A stretch of 21,217 nucleotides of DNA, taken from NCBI GenBank assembly GCA_027489835.1, contig JAIXZF010000172.1, forward strand, positions 1-21,217, given 5' to 3'. A model generated the notes under the pieces. It did not search any database and was not told the DNA's origin. It saw only the letters and a program-made list of their open reading frames with translations. Below, piece after piece: positions 7,321-15,375 of this stretch. How positions within the stretch are numbered: position 1 is the stretch's first letter; each line of letters opens with the position of its first letter. The position numbers and the translations under genes are program-made. Source of the stretch: Hyphomicrobiales bacterium (lineage in GTDB: Bacteria; Pseudomonadota; Alphaproteobacteria; Rhizobiales; Beijerinckiaceae).

Positions 7321-8894
7321 CAGGCGGGCGAGGCTCCGGCCTCCGGCTCGACATAGCGCGGAAACAGGCCGACAGGCGTCGGCAGCTCCGCTCCGGGCGC
7401 GAGCCTGTGCGCCGGGCCGAGATGCGCGAAATCACGGGCTTCGGGCGCGATGGCCAGCAGATCCAGGAGTTTCGCCGCCGCCGTCGGAATGGCGGGCTGG
7501 GCGAGGATGGCGGTCTGGCGCAGGAGCTCGGCCGTGACGTAGAGCACCGTGCCCATGCGCGCCGGATCGGTCTTGCGCAGGACCCACGGAGCCTGCGCGG
7601 CGAAATAGCGGTTGGCCTCGCCGACGACGCCCCAGATCTCGTTGAGGACGTGATGGATGGCGAAATCCGCCATCGCGGCGCGTGACTTGTGCAGCATGGC
7701 GTCGGTCGCCGCCAGCATCGCCTCGTCCTCGGCCGTGAAGGCTCCGGGCGTCGGCACCCGTCCGTCGCAGTTCTTGGCGATCATGGACAGCGAGCGCTGC
7801 GCAAGATTGCCGAAATCATTGGCGAGGTCCGCGTTGATGCGGTTGACGATCAGCTCGTGCGAATAGGTGCCGTCCTGGCCGAAGGGCACCTCGCGCAGGA
7901 AGAAGTAGCGCAGCTGGTCGACGCCGTAGGCCTCGGCCAGGTTGAACGGGTCGAGCACGTTGCCGACCGACTTCGACATCTTCTCGCCCTTGTTGAGCAG
8001 GAAGCCGTGGCCGAACACGCGGCGCGGCAGCGGCAGCCCCGCCGACATCAGGAACGCCGGCCAATAGACCGTGTGGAACCGCGTGATGTCCTTGCCAATG
8101 ATGTGCACGTCTGCAGGCCAGTAATGCGCCCGCTCCGCGCCGGCATCGGGAAAGCCCGTGCCCGTCAGGTAGTTGTTGAGCGCGTCGACCCAGACATACA
8201 TCACGTGCTTCGGGTTGCCGGGAACCTTGAGGCCCCAGTCGAAGGTCGTGCGGCTGATCGAGAGGTCCGTCAGCCCTCCCTTGACGAAGCTGACGATCTC
8301 GTTGCGGCGCGTCTCCGGCGAAATGAAATCGGGCTGGCTCTCGTAGAGCGCCAGCAGCCTGTCCTGATAGGCCGAGAGACGGAAGAAGTAGCTCTCTTCC
8401 TCGACCCACTCGACCGGCGTGCCCTGCCCTCCGAGCCGCGAGCCGTCCGGCTGGAGCACGGTCTCCTTCTCGTCGTAGAAGGCCTCGTCGCGCACCGAGT
8501 ACCAGCCGGAGTAACCGCCGAGATAGATGTCGCCATTCGCCTCCATCCGCCGCCACAGCTCCTGCGTGGACGGGACGTGGTCGGCGTCGGTGGTGCGGAT
8601 GAAGCGGTCGAAGGACAGGTTCAGCGCCGGGCCCATGGCCTTGAAGACGGCAGCCAATTCGTCGGCGCAGGCCTTGGCTGAGATGCCCCGGCTCTCGGCC
8701 GTGCGCAGCATCTTCTGGCCATGCTCGTCGGTACCGGTCATGGCGAAGACGTCGTAGCCGTCGAGCCGTTTGAAGCGAGCGATCGCGTCGGAGGCCACGG
8801 CCTCGTAGGCGTGGCCGATATGGGGCCGGCCATTGGGATAGGCGATCGCGGTGGTAAGGTAGAATTTCGGTCGGGTTTCGGCTCGTGAAGTCAT
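7320..8894 (-). CDS. metG: Methionyl-tRNA synthetase
   Basis: A 524-residue class I aminoacyl-tRNA synthetase that charges tRNA-Met. The Rossmann motif HIGH is at 25-28 (YPNGRPHIGHAYE), and KMSKS at 305-309 (NKGEKMSKSVGN). The insertion between them has no cysteine pairs, so this is the zinc-less short form. The anticodon-binding helices follow (ANDFGNLAQRSLSMI) and there is no C-terminal tRNA-binding EMAP-like domain, which agrees with the length. The start at 8894 is the only ATG giving the family N-terminus; a clear ribosome site is lacking. It lies 74 nt after holB and overlaps tatD by one base. Confidence 0.97.
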   Translation of the reverse strand: MTSRAETRPKFYLTTAIAYPNGRPHIGHAYEAVASDAIARFKRLDGYDVFAMTGTDEHGQKMLRTAESRGISAKACADELAAVFKAMGPALNLSFDRFIRTTDADHVPSTQELWRRMEANGDIYLGGYSGWYSVRDEAFYDEKETVLQPDGSRLGGQGTPVEWVEEESYFFRLSAYQDRLLALYESQPDFISPETRRNEIVSFVKGGLTDLSISRTTFDWGLKVPGNPKHVMYVWVDALNNYLTGTGFPDAGAERAHYWPADVHIIGKDITRFHTVYWPAFLMSAGLPLPRRVFGHGFLLNKGEKMSKSVGNVLDPFNLAEAYGVDQLRYFFLREVPFGQDGTYSHELIVNRINADLANDFGNLAQRSLSMIAKNCDGRVPTPGAFTAEDEAMLAATDAMLHKSRAAMADFAIHHVLNEIWGVVGEANRYFAAQAPWVLRKTDPARMGTVLYVTAELLRQTAILAQPAIPTAAAKLLDLLAIAPEARDFAHLGPAHRLAPGAELPTPVGLFPRYVEPEAGASPA

Positions 8895-8968
8895 CGGTGT
8901 CAGGATTCCGGAGATGTCTGGCGGTGCCGGCTTTCGAAGACCGGCCGGCGGGCAAGGCGCAGGCGCCG

Positions 8969-10015
8969 TCAGGCGGCCCGCATTCGCGCCACCGCCTCGG
9001 CCAGATCATGGAACATCGACATCACGAGCGGCCTCCGGTCCAGATTCTGGGCTTCCATATCCCGCACGGCATGGGCCGTCTTCTCCCATACCTCCACCAA
9101 GGGCGCAAGCCGACGCGCCCCGGCCGGGGCACCCTGGCGGATCGACGCCGCCACCCAGTCCTCGACCGTCTCGAGCAGCACCGCGAACTCGGCCTCCCCC
9201 TGCCGTCCCGCGACCGCGTCGCCGAGGCCCATCACCGTCTTGACCTCGAGCGCGGGCAGCCGGTCGAGCACCGCCCGCGTCCCCGTGATCAGTGCTGCGG
9301 TCTCGGGATCGAGGCGGACGAGGGCGCGGCGAACGGAGCCGTCCGAAACGGCGGCGACCCTGGCGAGGTCGGCCTCCGGATGTGGCAGGTCGAGGCTGCC
9401 GAGCGCCCGCACCATGTCTCTTTCGCCGAGGGGCCGCAGCAGCAGCGTCCGGCAGCGCGAGCGGATGGTGGGCAGGACCTGCCCCGGCTGATGCGCGAGG
9501 ATGAAGAACACCGAGCGCGGCGGCGGCTCCTCGACCATCTTCAGGAGCGCGTTGGCGCCTGGGGCGTTCAAATCCTCGGCGCTGTCGACGATGGCGACGC
9601 GCCAGCCGCCGCCCGATGCGGTCGAGCCGAACATATCGAGGGCCCGCCGCACCGTCTCGACAGGAATCTGGGTGCTCGCCGCGGTCTTCTCGCCGGCGGG
9701 CCGGCGCCGGAGGACGGCAAGATCCGGGTGCGCGAGGCCAGCGACGAGCCGCGCCGCGCGGGACGCCGGGTCGACCCTGAACCGATCGCCTGCGGGCGTC
9801 TGTCCCTGGCCCAGGCCCAGCAGCAGCTTGGCGGCCTGATAGGCGAAGGTGGCCTTGCCGATGCCTCCAGGGCCGCCGATCAGCCAGGCATGGTGAAGCT
9901 TCTTGCTGCGTAGGCCCTCCAGGAAGCTCGCCTCGGCGTCCTCATGGCCGAACACCTGCTTCGCCTCCCGTGGATGGGGAAAGCCATCCAGTCTGTCCGG
10001 TTCGTCGCTGCTCAT
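8969..10015 (-). CDS. holB: DNA polymerase III delta' subunit
   Basis: A 348-residue clamp-loader AAA+ protein that helps load the beta sliding clamp. The N-terminal FGHEDAEASFLEGLRSKKLHH precedes the Walker A-like GGPGGIGKAT. Then come the sensor/Walker B region (VAIVDSAEDLNAPGANALLK), EEPPP, and the arginine-finger SRC motif (TIRSRCRTLLL). The C-terminal half is the helical collar domain. I place the start at ATG 10015, whose ATGA overlaps the tmk stop; the open frame runs further upstream only because it is antisense-like read-through of tmk. It is longer than the ~334-residue E. coli subunit by a modest amount. The family member is identified by SRC plus position beside tmk. Confidence 0.94.
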   Translation of the reverse strand: MSSDEPDRLDGFPHPREAKQVFGHEDAEASFLEGLRSKKLHHAWLIGGPGGIGKATFAYQAAKLLLGLGQGQTPAGDRFRVDPASRAARLVAGLAHPDLAVLRRRPAGEKTAASTQIPVETVRRALDMFGSTASGGGWRVAIVDSAEDLNAPGANALLKMVEEPPPRSVFFILAHQPGQVLPTIRSRCRTLLLRPLGERDMVRALGSLDLPHPEADLARVAAVSDGSVRRALVRLDPETAALITGTRAVLDRLPALEVKTVMGLGDAVAGRQGEAEFAVLLETVEDWVAASIRQGAPAGARRLAPLVEVWEKTAHAVRDMEAQNLDRRPLVMSMFHDLAEAVARMRAA

Positions 10016-10704
10016 CGCGCCAGTCCGGCCCGCTCGGCCGTCCGCAGCAGGCGGCTTTCGAGCGCGGCCCAGGCCATGTCCTCGACCGCGGCCGGCTCGA
10101 GCGCGGCGTCGATCACCACGCAGCGGCCGGGCTCGGCCTCGGCGATGCGGAGATAGGCCTCGCGCAAGCGGGTGTGGAAGGCGCGGCCCTCGCGCTCGAA
10201 GCGGTCCGCACCGCCAGCGCCGCGCCGCAAGGCTGCACGCGCCAGTCCGACTTCGACCGGAACGTCGAGCACGAGCGTCAGGTCCGGCTTGAACGCACCA
10301 AGCGCGGCGCGCTCCAGCCCCAAGACGAGGCCGGGATCGAGACGGCCGACCGCGCCCTGATAGGCGCGCGTCGAATCGGCGAAACGGTCTGAGATGACCC
10401 ATTCGCCACGCGCGAGCGCCGGCTTGATCGCCCGCTCGACATGGTCGATCCGGGCTGCCTGGAACATCAGCGCCTCGGCGAAAGGACCGAAGGGCGCGAT
10501 CTGGCCCGACAGCAGCTTCTCCCGGATCAGCTCCGCTTTCGGCGACCCGCCCGGCTCGCGCGTGACGAGGCATTCGAACCCAAGCTCGCCGAGCCTGCGC
10601 CTGAGGCCGAGCGCCAGTGTCGACTTGCCGGCCCCCTCGCCACCCTCGAGCGTGACGAAACGCGCCGGCCGCCCGGGGTTGGCGCCGCGGCCGGGGCCCG
10701 TCAT
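10012..10704 (-). CDS. tmk: Thymidylate kinase
   Basis: A 230-residue kinase that phosphorylates dTMP to dTDP. The P-loop GGEGAGKST is at 21-29, the dTMP-binding TREPGGSP near 48-55, and the DR(Y/F) motif is SDRFADSTRAYQG near 104. The LID-like arginine-rich segment is ARAALRRG. It has about 15 more N-terminal residues (Gly/Pro/Arg-rich) than typical members; a later start is possible but none is better supported. The ATG overlaps the stop of the upstream carboxypeptidase gene and the stop overlaps holB, each by 4 nt, so the three are likely translated together. Confidence 0.95.
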   Translation of the reverse strand: MTGPGRGANPGRPARFVTLEGGEGAGKSTLALGLRRRLGELGFECLVTREPGGSPKAELIREKLLSGQIAPFGPFAEALMFQAARIDHVERAIKPALARGEWVISDRFADSTRAYQGAVGRLDPGLVLGLERAALGAFKPDLTLVLDVPVEVGLARAALRRGAGGADRFEREGRAFHTRLREAYLRIAEAEPGRCVVIDAALEPAAVEDMAWAALESRLLRTAERAGLAR

Positions 10705-11888
10705 GGCGCCTGCGTCCGCGACAGCGCCTTTCTGAACCAGCCCGTCGACAGCTCGATCGCCGCATCGCTGGCGCGGCGCGTGAGCGGGCCGGCCGCCACG
10801 TCATCCGCGGCGTAGACGGGGATGTCGAGCGCCTTGGTCTCGCCGCGCTCGATGCGCAGGCGGCCGATCTCGGCGCCCTTTGCAACCGGAGCGAGGACCG
10901 GTCCCTGATAGATGATGCGCCCGCGCATGCGGTCGCTGGCGCCGCGCGGCAGCAGCAGCTTCACCGCGCCCTTCGCCACGACCGGCAGCGACGAGCGGTC
11001 CCCGCCGAACACCGAGACTTCCCCAACCGGCTCGCCGGCCGCGAAGATCTCGCGCGATTCGAACGAGCGGAAGCCCCATTCGAGAAGCTTGCGCGCCTCC
11101 TGCGAGCGATCGCGCGCGGTCTTGAGCCCGTTGACGACGACGATGAGCCGCTGGCCGTTCTGGACGGCTGAACCCACGAGGCCGAAGCCCGATTCCTCGA
11201 TGTTGCCCGTCTTCAGCCCGTCTGCGCCGATATCCATCGTCAGGAGCGGGTTGCGATTCTGCTGGCGCACGCGGTTCCAGGTGAACTCGCGCTGGCCGAA
11301 ATAGCGGTAGAGTTCCGGATAGGTCGACACCACATGGTCGGCCAGCATCGCCATGTCCCGCGCCGTCACCCTCTGCTCGGGGTGCGAGAACCCCATCACA
11401 TTGCGGAATGTCGACCTCTTGAGGCCGAGCTTCTGCCCCCGCTCGTTCATCAGCCTGACGAAGTTGTCCTCGCTGCCGGCGATGCCTTCGGCCAGAACGA
11501 TGGCGGCGTCGTTGCCGGATTGCACGAGCAGGCCCGACAGCAGGTCCGACACCTTGATGCGGCTGTTGGGGACGGTGAACATGGTCGATCCACCGGAAAC
11601 CGCCCCGCCCCGCCGCCAGGCGTTCTCGGACACCACCATCTCGTTGTCGAGCTTGAGCCTGCCCTGGGTGATCTCCTCGAAGACGACGAGCGCGGTCATG
11701 ATCTTGACCATGCTGGCCGGCGCCATCGCGTCGTCGGCGCCCTTTTCGAAGAGCACGCTGTGGGTGTCGGCGTCGAACAGGATGGCCTGCGGTGCGAGCG
11801 TCTGGAACGACTGCGCCTGCGCCGCGCCCGGTCGGCCCAGCACGATCGCCGCAGCCAGCGTCACGGCCAGGATGAAGGCGCGCGCCAT
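10701..11888 (-). CDS. D-alanyl-D-alanine carboxypeptidase, PBP5 type
   Basis: A 395-residue serine-type carboxypeptidase that removes the terminal D-Ala of peptidoglycan pentapeptides in the periplasm. Residues 1-25 are a signal peptide (MARAFILAVTLAAAIVLG, ending AQA). Active-site motifs are SMVK (S59, K62), SGN (124-126) and KTG (226-228 in DGLKTGN). The C-terminal PBP5-type beta domain follows, and the last ~25 residues (RRASDAAIELSTGWFRKALS) could be an amphipathic membrane anchor. I use ATG 11888 because it sits right at the signal peptide; ATG 11933 would add 15 residues rich in Pro/Arg/His before it. It is placed 89 nt after rlpA, another wall-acting gene, and overlaps tmk by 4 nt. 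Confidence 0.94.
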   Translation of the reverse strand: MARAFILAVTLAAAIVLGRPGAAQAQSFQTLAPQAILFDADTHSVLFEKGADDAMAPASMVKIMTALVVFEEITQGRLKLDNEMVVSENAWRRGGAVSGGSTMFTVPNSRIKVSDLLSGLLVQSGNDAAIVLAEGIAGSEDNFVRLMNERGQKLGLKRSTFRNVMGFSHPEQRVTARDMAMLADHVVSTYPELYRYFGQREFTWNRVRQQNRNPLLTMDIGADGLKTGNIEESGFGLVGSAVQNGQRLIVVVNGLKTARDRSQEARKLLEWGFRSFESREIFAAGEPVGEVSVFGGDRSSLPVVAKGAVKLLLPRGASDRMRGRIIYQGPVLAPVAKGAEIGRLRIERGETKALDIPVYAADDVAAGPLTRRASDAAIELSTGWFRKALSRTQAP

Positions 11889-11977
11889 TGCTTCAGGCCA
11901 AGGGGCGCGATGGGGAAAGCCGACGCGGTGCATGCCGTCTTGTGCGACGCCGCAGGCGCGAAATCAACTGGCGCGGA

Positions 11978-13135
11978 TCAGGGCGCCAGCCTGACGAAGC
12001 GCTGGGGCGTGAGATCGCGGACGAGCGGGTGGGTGCGGTCGAAGCCCTGCTTCGGCAGCGTCGGCGGGGCGAAGTAGAGGCTCGCGACCAGCGGCCGCTG
12101 CGGGGCCTGCGCCACACGCACCGGCGCGAGCGGCGCGGAGCCGGCGAAAGCGATCGGCGTGCCGGCGCCGGGGATCGTGGCAAGGTCGAACGGCCGCTCG
12201 GGCGGCATAGGCGCGCCGCGCACCGGGCGCATTGTCTCGGTGACGGGAACGGCTGCCGGCGTGGGCGCGGAAGCGGCCGAAGCGAGCGCGAACGAAGCCT
12301 GCGGCGCGGGCCTCTGGGCCACGAAGGTCGCGTCCTCGACATCCTCGCGCGGCGTGACGCCGGTTGCGGGCGTCAGGCGCGGCGACGTCAGCGGCGGCGC
12401 GTTCGCCACCATCGTGCCGGGCTGGCTGAGGCCGGGCACGGTGGCCGGCGAGCCGTCGGTGGTCAGGGATGCCGTCAGCAGGCGGTCATCACTGCCACGC
12501 AGGGCCGCGCGGCCGAGATACTCGACCTTCACGCGGGCCGTGCCGATGTGCCGGAACTCGAGGAGGTCCGCCGTCCGCTGCGACAGGTCCATGACCCGGT
12601 TGCCATGATACGGCCCGCGGTCGTTGACGCGCACGATGATCGAGCGGCGGTTGTTGAGATTGGTGACGCGCGCATAGCTCGGCAGCGGCATGGTCGGGTG
12701 CGCAGCTGAGATGCCGTGGCGGTCATAGACCTCGCCATTGGCGGTGCGGCGGCCGTGGAAGGCAGGCCCGTACCAGGAGGCGCTGCCGGTGATGACATAG
12801 CCGACGGGCTTGTCATAGGGCGTGTAGCGGCGGCCGGCGATGTTGTAGCTGCGCCCGATCAGGTCGCGGCCACCTCCCTTGGGAACGGCCTCGCCATCGG
12901 CCACGACCCGCGGGCTCGCCGGACCGTATTTGCGCTGGGAGAAGGCGCCTATTTCCCGGCTTTCCTGCGACGACAGCCGGCCCGTCTGCGGAGCCTGCGA
13001 GCAGTTCGCCAGAAGGACGCCGACGCCTACGGCGCAGGCGACCTTGACGATGGTCGAGATCCGGACCCGGGCCTCGTCGATGCCGGCCGCACCATCATGT
13101 GGCGCCGCGGCGAAGTCCAGCGTCTGGTTCCGCAT
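11978..13135 (-). CDS. rlpA: RlpA-like septal ring lytic transglycosylase, no SPOR domain seen
   Basis: A 385-residue envelope protein with the double-psi beta-barrel of RlpA (about residues 113-205): GSASWYGPAFHGRRTANGE, then ARVTNLNNRRSIIVRVNDRG and NRVMDLSQRTADLL. RlpA enzymes cut naked glycan strands in peptidoglycan. The N-terminus has 30 mostly polar residues before a hydrophobic segment ending LLANC (Cys45), probably a lipoprotein signal, though Asn before the cysteine is not the usual Gly/Ala/Ser. Residues 210-345 are Ala/Pro/Thr-rich low complexity. I see no C-terminal SPOR domain, unlike E. coli RlpA. A modest AAGGG precedes ATG 13135, and I found no better internal start. Confidence 0.9.
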   Translation of the reverse strand: MRNQTLDFAAAPHDGAAGIDEARVRISTIVKVACAVGVGVLLANCSQAPQTGRLSSQESREIGAFSQRKYGPASPRVVADGEAVPKGGGRDLIGRSYNIAGRRYTPYDKPVGYVITGSASWYGPAFHGRRTANGEVYDRHGISAAHPTMPLPSYARVTNLNNRRSIIVRVNDRGPYHGNRVMDLSQRTADLLEFRHIGTARVKVEYLGRAALRGSDDRLLTASLTTDGSPATVPGLSQPGTMVANAPPLTSPRLTPATGVTPREDVEDATFVAQRPAPQASFALASAASAPTPAAVPVTETMRPVRGAPMPPERPFDLATIPGAGTPIAFAGSAPLAPVRVAQAPQRPLVASLYFAPPTLPKQGFDRTHPLVRDLTPQRFVRLAP

Positions 13136-13156
13136 GGAGGCCCTTCACGCAGTTCT

Positions 13157-13187
13157 GGCACAGGCACGCCCGACAGGCGGCACAGGC
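13157..13187. repeat. Direct repeat pair upstream of rlpA
   Basis: GGCACAGGC occurs at 13157-13165 and 13179-13187, 22 nt apart start to start (about two helical turns), 22-52 nt upstream of the rlpA ATG. It could be an operator or chance in G+C-rich DNA. Confidence 0.3.
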
Positions 13188-13341
13188 GCAAATTGACGAG
13201 GTTCCGTGAAAGGACCGTTAAGCGAAGTCGCGCTCCGGCGCAACATGCCGCTGGCCGCCACCGCGGAAGCAACGGAAAATGCGGGCAAAACAGGCGAAAC
13301 TGTGGCGGGGCGGCTCGGTCTTTGGTTGCGCCACAGGGCGC

Positions 13342-13731
13342 TCAGTCGCCGATGCGGGCCATGCCGGTGTCGCCATTGTCCTGGTTCCAGCGCAGCCTGT
13401 TCTGGCCGAGGCTGATGAGCTGGAAGCACATGGGCCTGCCGTCATACCAGGTCTGCCAGCGCTGGCAGAGCCTGTTGCCGTCGATCCACCAGCGGCCGGA
13501 ATCCGTGGGCTTGAAGAAGCGGCCGAGGCCAACCGATTCGCCCGAGCCGTCGACGCGGCCGTCGCGGCGATAGTAGAGCGGGAACTCCCCGCCGAGCGGG
13601 ACGGCGAGGTAGATGCGCTTGCCCGCGATGCGCTCACGGATGTCGTCGGCGCCCAACTCGCGCGCCGCGGCCGGAAGCGCCGCCAGAAGCGCGAGAGCCA
13701 GAGCGGGGACGGTCCAGGCCAGACGATGCAT
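13342..13731 (-). CDS. Small secreted protein of unknown function
   Basis: A 129-residue protein I cannot assign firmly. Residues 1-24 are a signal peptide (hydrophobic core ALALALLAALPAAA, cleavage after AAA or ARE). The mature part has conserved-looking segments: RIYLAVPLGGEFPLYYR, DGRVDGSGE, GRWWIDGNRLCQRWQTWYD and a second Cys in GRPMCFQL, so one disulfide is possible. The tryptophan/tyrosine-rich C-terminal half resembles small exported alphaproteobacterial proteins of the DUF995-like kind, but that is recollection, not a search. A strong ribosome site (AAAGGAGAT, 13736-13744) precedes ATG 13731, which argues it is real. It is encoded 206 nt upstream of rlpA and divergently from the tRNA-Ser. 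Confidence 0.8.
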   Translation of the reverse strand: MHRLAWTVPALALALLAALPAAARELGADDIRERIAGKRIYLAVPLGGEFPLYYRRDGRVDGSGESVGLGRFFKPTDSGRWWIDGNRLCQRWQTWYDGRPMCFQLISLGQNRLRWNQDNGDTGMARIGD

Positions 13732-13853
13732 GCGACATCTCCTTTGCGATCAGGCTGCAGGTGCGGTGGTTACGCGATCCTTCAAGCGGCGGATGCTGCT
13801 TCGAAACGCCGCAGCTTGCCCCGCGCGCCGCATTGAGGCATGTCACGCGCACC

Positions 13854-13943
13854 GGAAGGGTGGCCGAGTGGTTTAAGGCAGCGGTCTTGAAAACCGCCGT
13901 GGGGGCAACTCCACCGTGGGTTCGAATCCCACCTCTTCCGCCA
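13854..13943 (+). tRNA. tRNA-Ser (anticodon UGA)
   Basis: A 90-nt class II tRNA with encoded CCA. The acceptor stem pairs GGAAGGG with CTCTTCC (one G-U), followed by the discriminator G and CCA (13941-13943). The D arm includes GGCCGAGTGGTTTAAGGC. The anticodon loop CTTGAAA carries TGA at 13888-13890 between pairing CGGT/ACCG. There is a long serine-type variable arm (CGTGGGGGCAACTCCACCG), and the T arm is GTGGGTTCGAATCCCAC. All stems close, so it should be functional. Its 3' end is the left boundary of the island described next. Confidence 0.97.
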
Positions 13944-13947
13944 GCAG

Positions 13948-15360
13948 CTACGCCCAGGTCACCTCCGCTTCGGCGTTTTCTGGTACCTTCGCTGCGCCCA
14001 ATCGGCGGCTGATGCTACGATATGCTGTGCTTACGGCATCACGCCAGCCGTCCGCCGCCAAGCTAAGGCTCTCCGGCTCAAGCGCCTTCTTGACATCGTC
14101 GGAGGTCCATTCGCGAATAAGTTGCTTGGCTTGTGCGAAAACAACTGCGTACCCAATGCGTCCCATGACCAAGCGCTCGGCCCATTGCCGCGCGAGTTCC
14201 CGAACGATTTCGGGCTCTTCATAGGTCGCATACCGTAGCTGAAGATCTTCCTGTGCCGCGCCGACTGCAGAGTACGTGAGATTGACGAACAACTGGTTCG
14301 TTTCGCGCACATACCGCGCCGCTTTGCCCGCAATCCCCTTCTCGGCAACATCTTCCTCGTCGCGTAGCGGAATGATCTTGGGAGCCTGTTCCAGGTTCTT
14401 AGAAATGTTCGCGCGCTTTGCACCGCCTGGGTCGAAGATGAGGTCGGTCGGGCCGATCGGAGTTCTGCCGGAGTCGCCAACAGTGCCGCCCTTGTGTCCA
14501 GGACGCGCGCCACGCGCCCCGCCCTCATCCACAAGGTGCAATCCATTCTCCACTTCACGTGGACTTTTGGTCTTGACCCTAAGCTGATTCAGCAGGTCTT
14601 GCAGTTCCTTGCGCAGATCTTCTGTGGAGGCGGAGGATTTTGGTGCGAGCGAATTGATAAACTCAACTAGCCATTCAGGGCGGTTGCGGAAAACGAGCTC
14701 CGCGAACTCTTCGACCAAGACTTGACGCTGGTCGGCGCCGGCCAATTGGACTAAGCGCCGGTTCGGCTCGTGGCGAACCGGGAACGCGTCGGGCAACTCC
14801 ACATGAACGGAAATGTGCCGCGCGCCGAAGGGGATGCCGAAGGCAGGTGCGTCAGCCTGCCACTTCCGCCCCTTTCGCACGTCATACATTTCGCCTCTGA
14901 ACACTATGGCAGCCGTGCTAACCGACGAGGTCAGCGAGCCCGAGATCGACTTGTTATGGCCGCCGTCCTGAAAAGCGGTGTCATAAAGGAAGTGGATGCG
15001 GACTCCCTCGCCGACCACTACCGCTTCAACCTTGCCGAATGCGTCAGAACGCTCGGGATTGGGCTTGAACTGCCGCCGCCCGTCGCGGGGATACGTCCCT
15101 TCGTGTAAGACCAACTCGACGCTGCTCAAGCCTGGTCCGGTGTTCCAAATCGCCAGCTTGCGGGTGTCGCCGCATTCTGAGATGAGCTTGCCCTTGATAT
15201 CCGTGATCCGGCGTCCAGCTGGCGCTTTCGCCGCTGCTTCGAGAGCGTTCATCACCAGCTCCCGAAGCATCATCGTTTTTGGGCATTGTTCGATTTGCCG
15301 CTAAACCGTGAAGTCGATGTCGCGGATGGTTATGGGCGTGATCTGCTTGGTGTGTCTCAC
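13948..15360 (-). pseudogene. GHKL-type ATPase gene, broken by an amber codon
   Basis: Reading from GTG 15360 (AGGA 9 nt upstream) gives 19 codons (VRHTKQITPITIRDIDFTV), then TAG at 15301-15303. The same frame continues RQIEQCPKTMMLRELVMNAL and stays open for a further 451 codons to TAG at 13948-13950. ELVMNALEAA resembles the N box (Mg-binding Glu/Asn) of histidine-kinase/Hsp90/MutL-type ATPases, and IWNTGPGLSS the G1 box. The expected G2 box/ATP lid is not visible; the text passes straight to VLHEGTYPRDGRRQF. The C-terminal half is charged and helical, of unknown function. Restart at the tandem ATGs (15268-15273) would yield a 441-residue protein with the N box, but no ribosome site precedes them. 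It ends 5 bp from the tRNA. It could instead be read through, or the stop be recent. Confidence 0.75.
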
Positions 15361-15375
15361 GATGGCTGGTCCTAG

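Noticed and set aside
10016..10885. N-terminal extension of the holB frame
   Set aside because: It only reads the tmk and carboxypeptidase genes in a wrong frame; the ATGA overlap at 10012-10015 and the family N-terminus fix the start at 10015.
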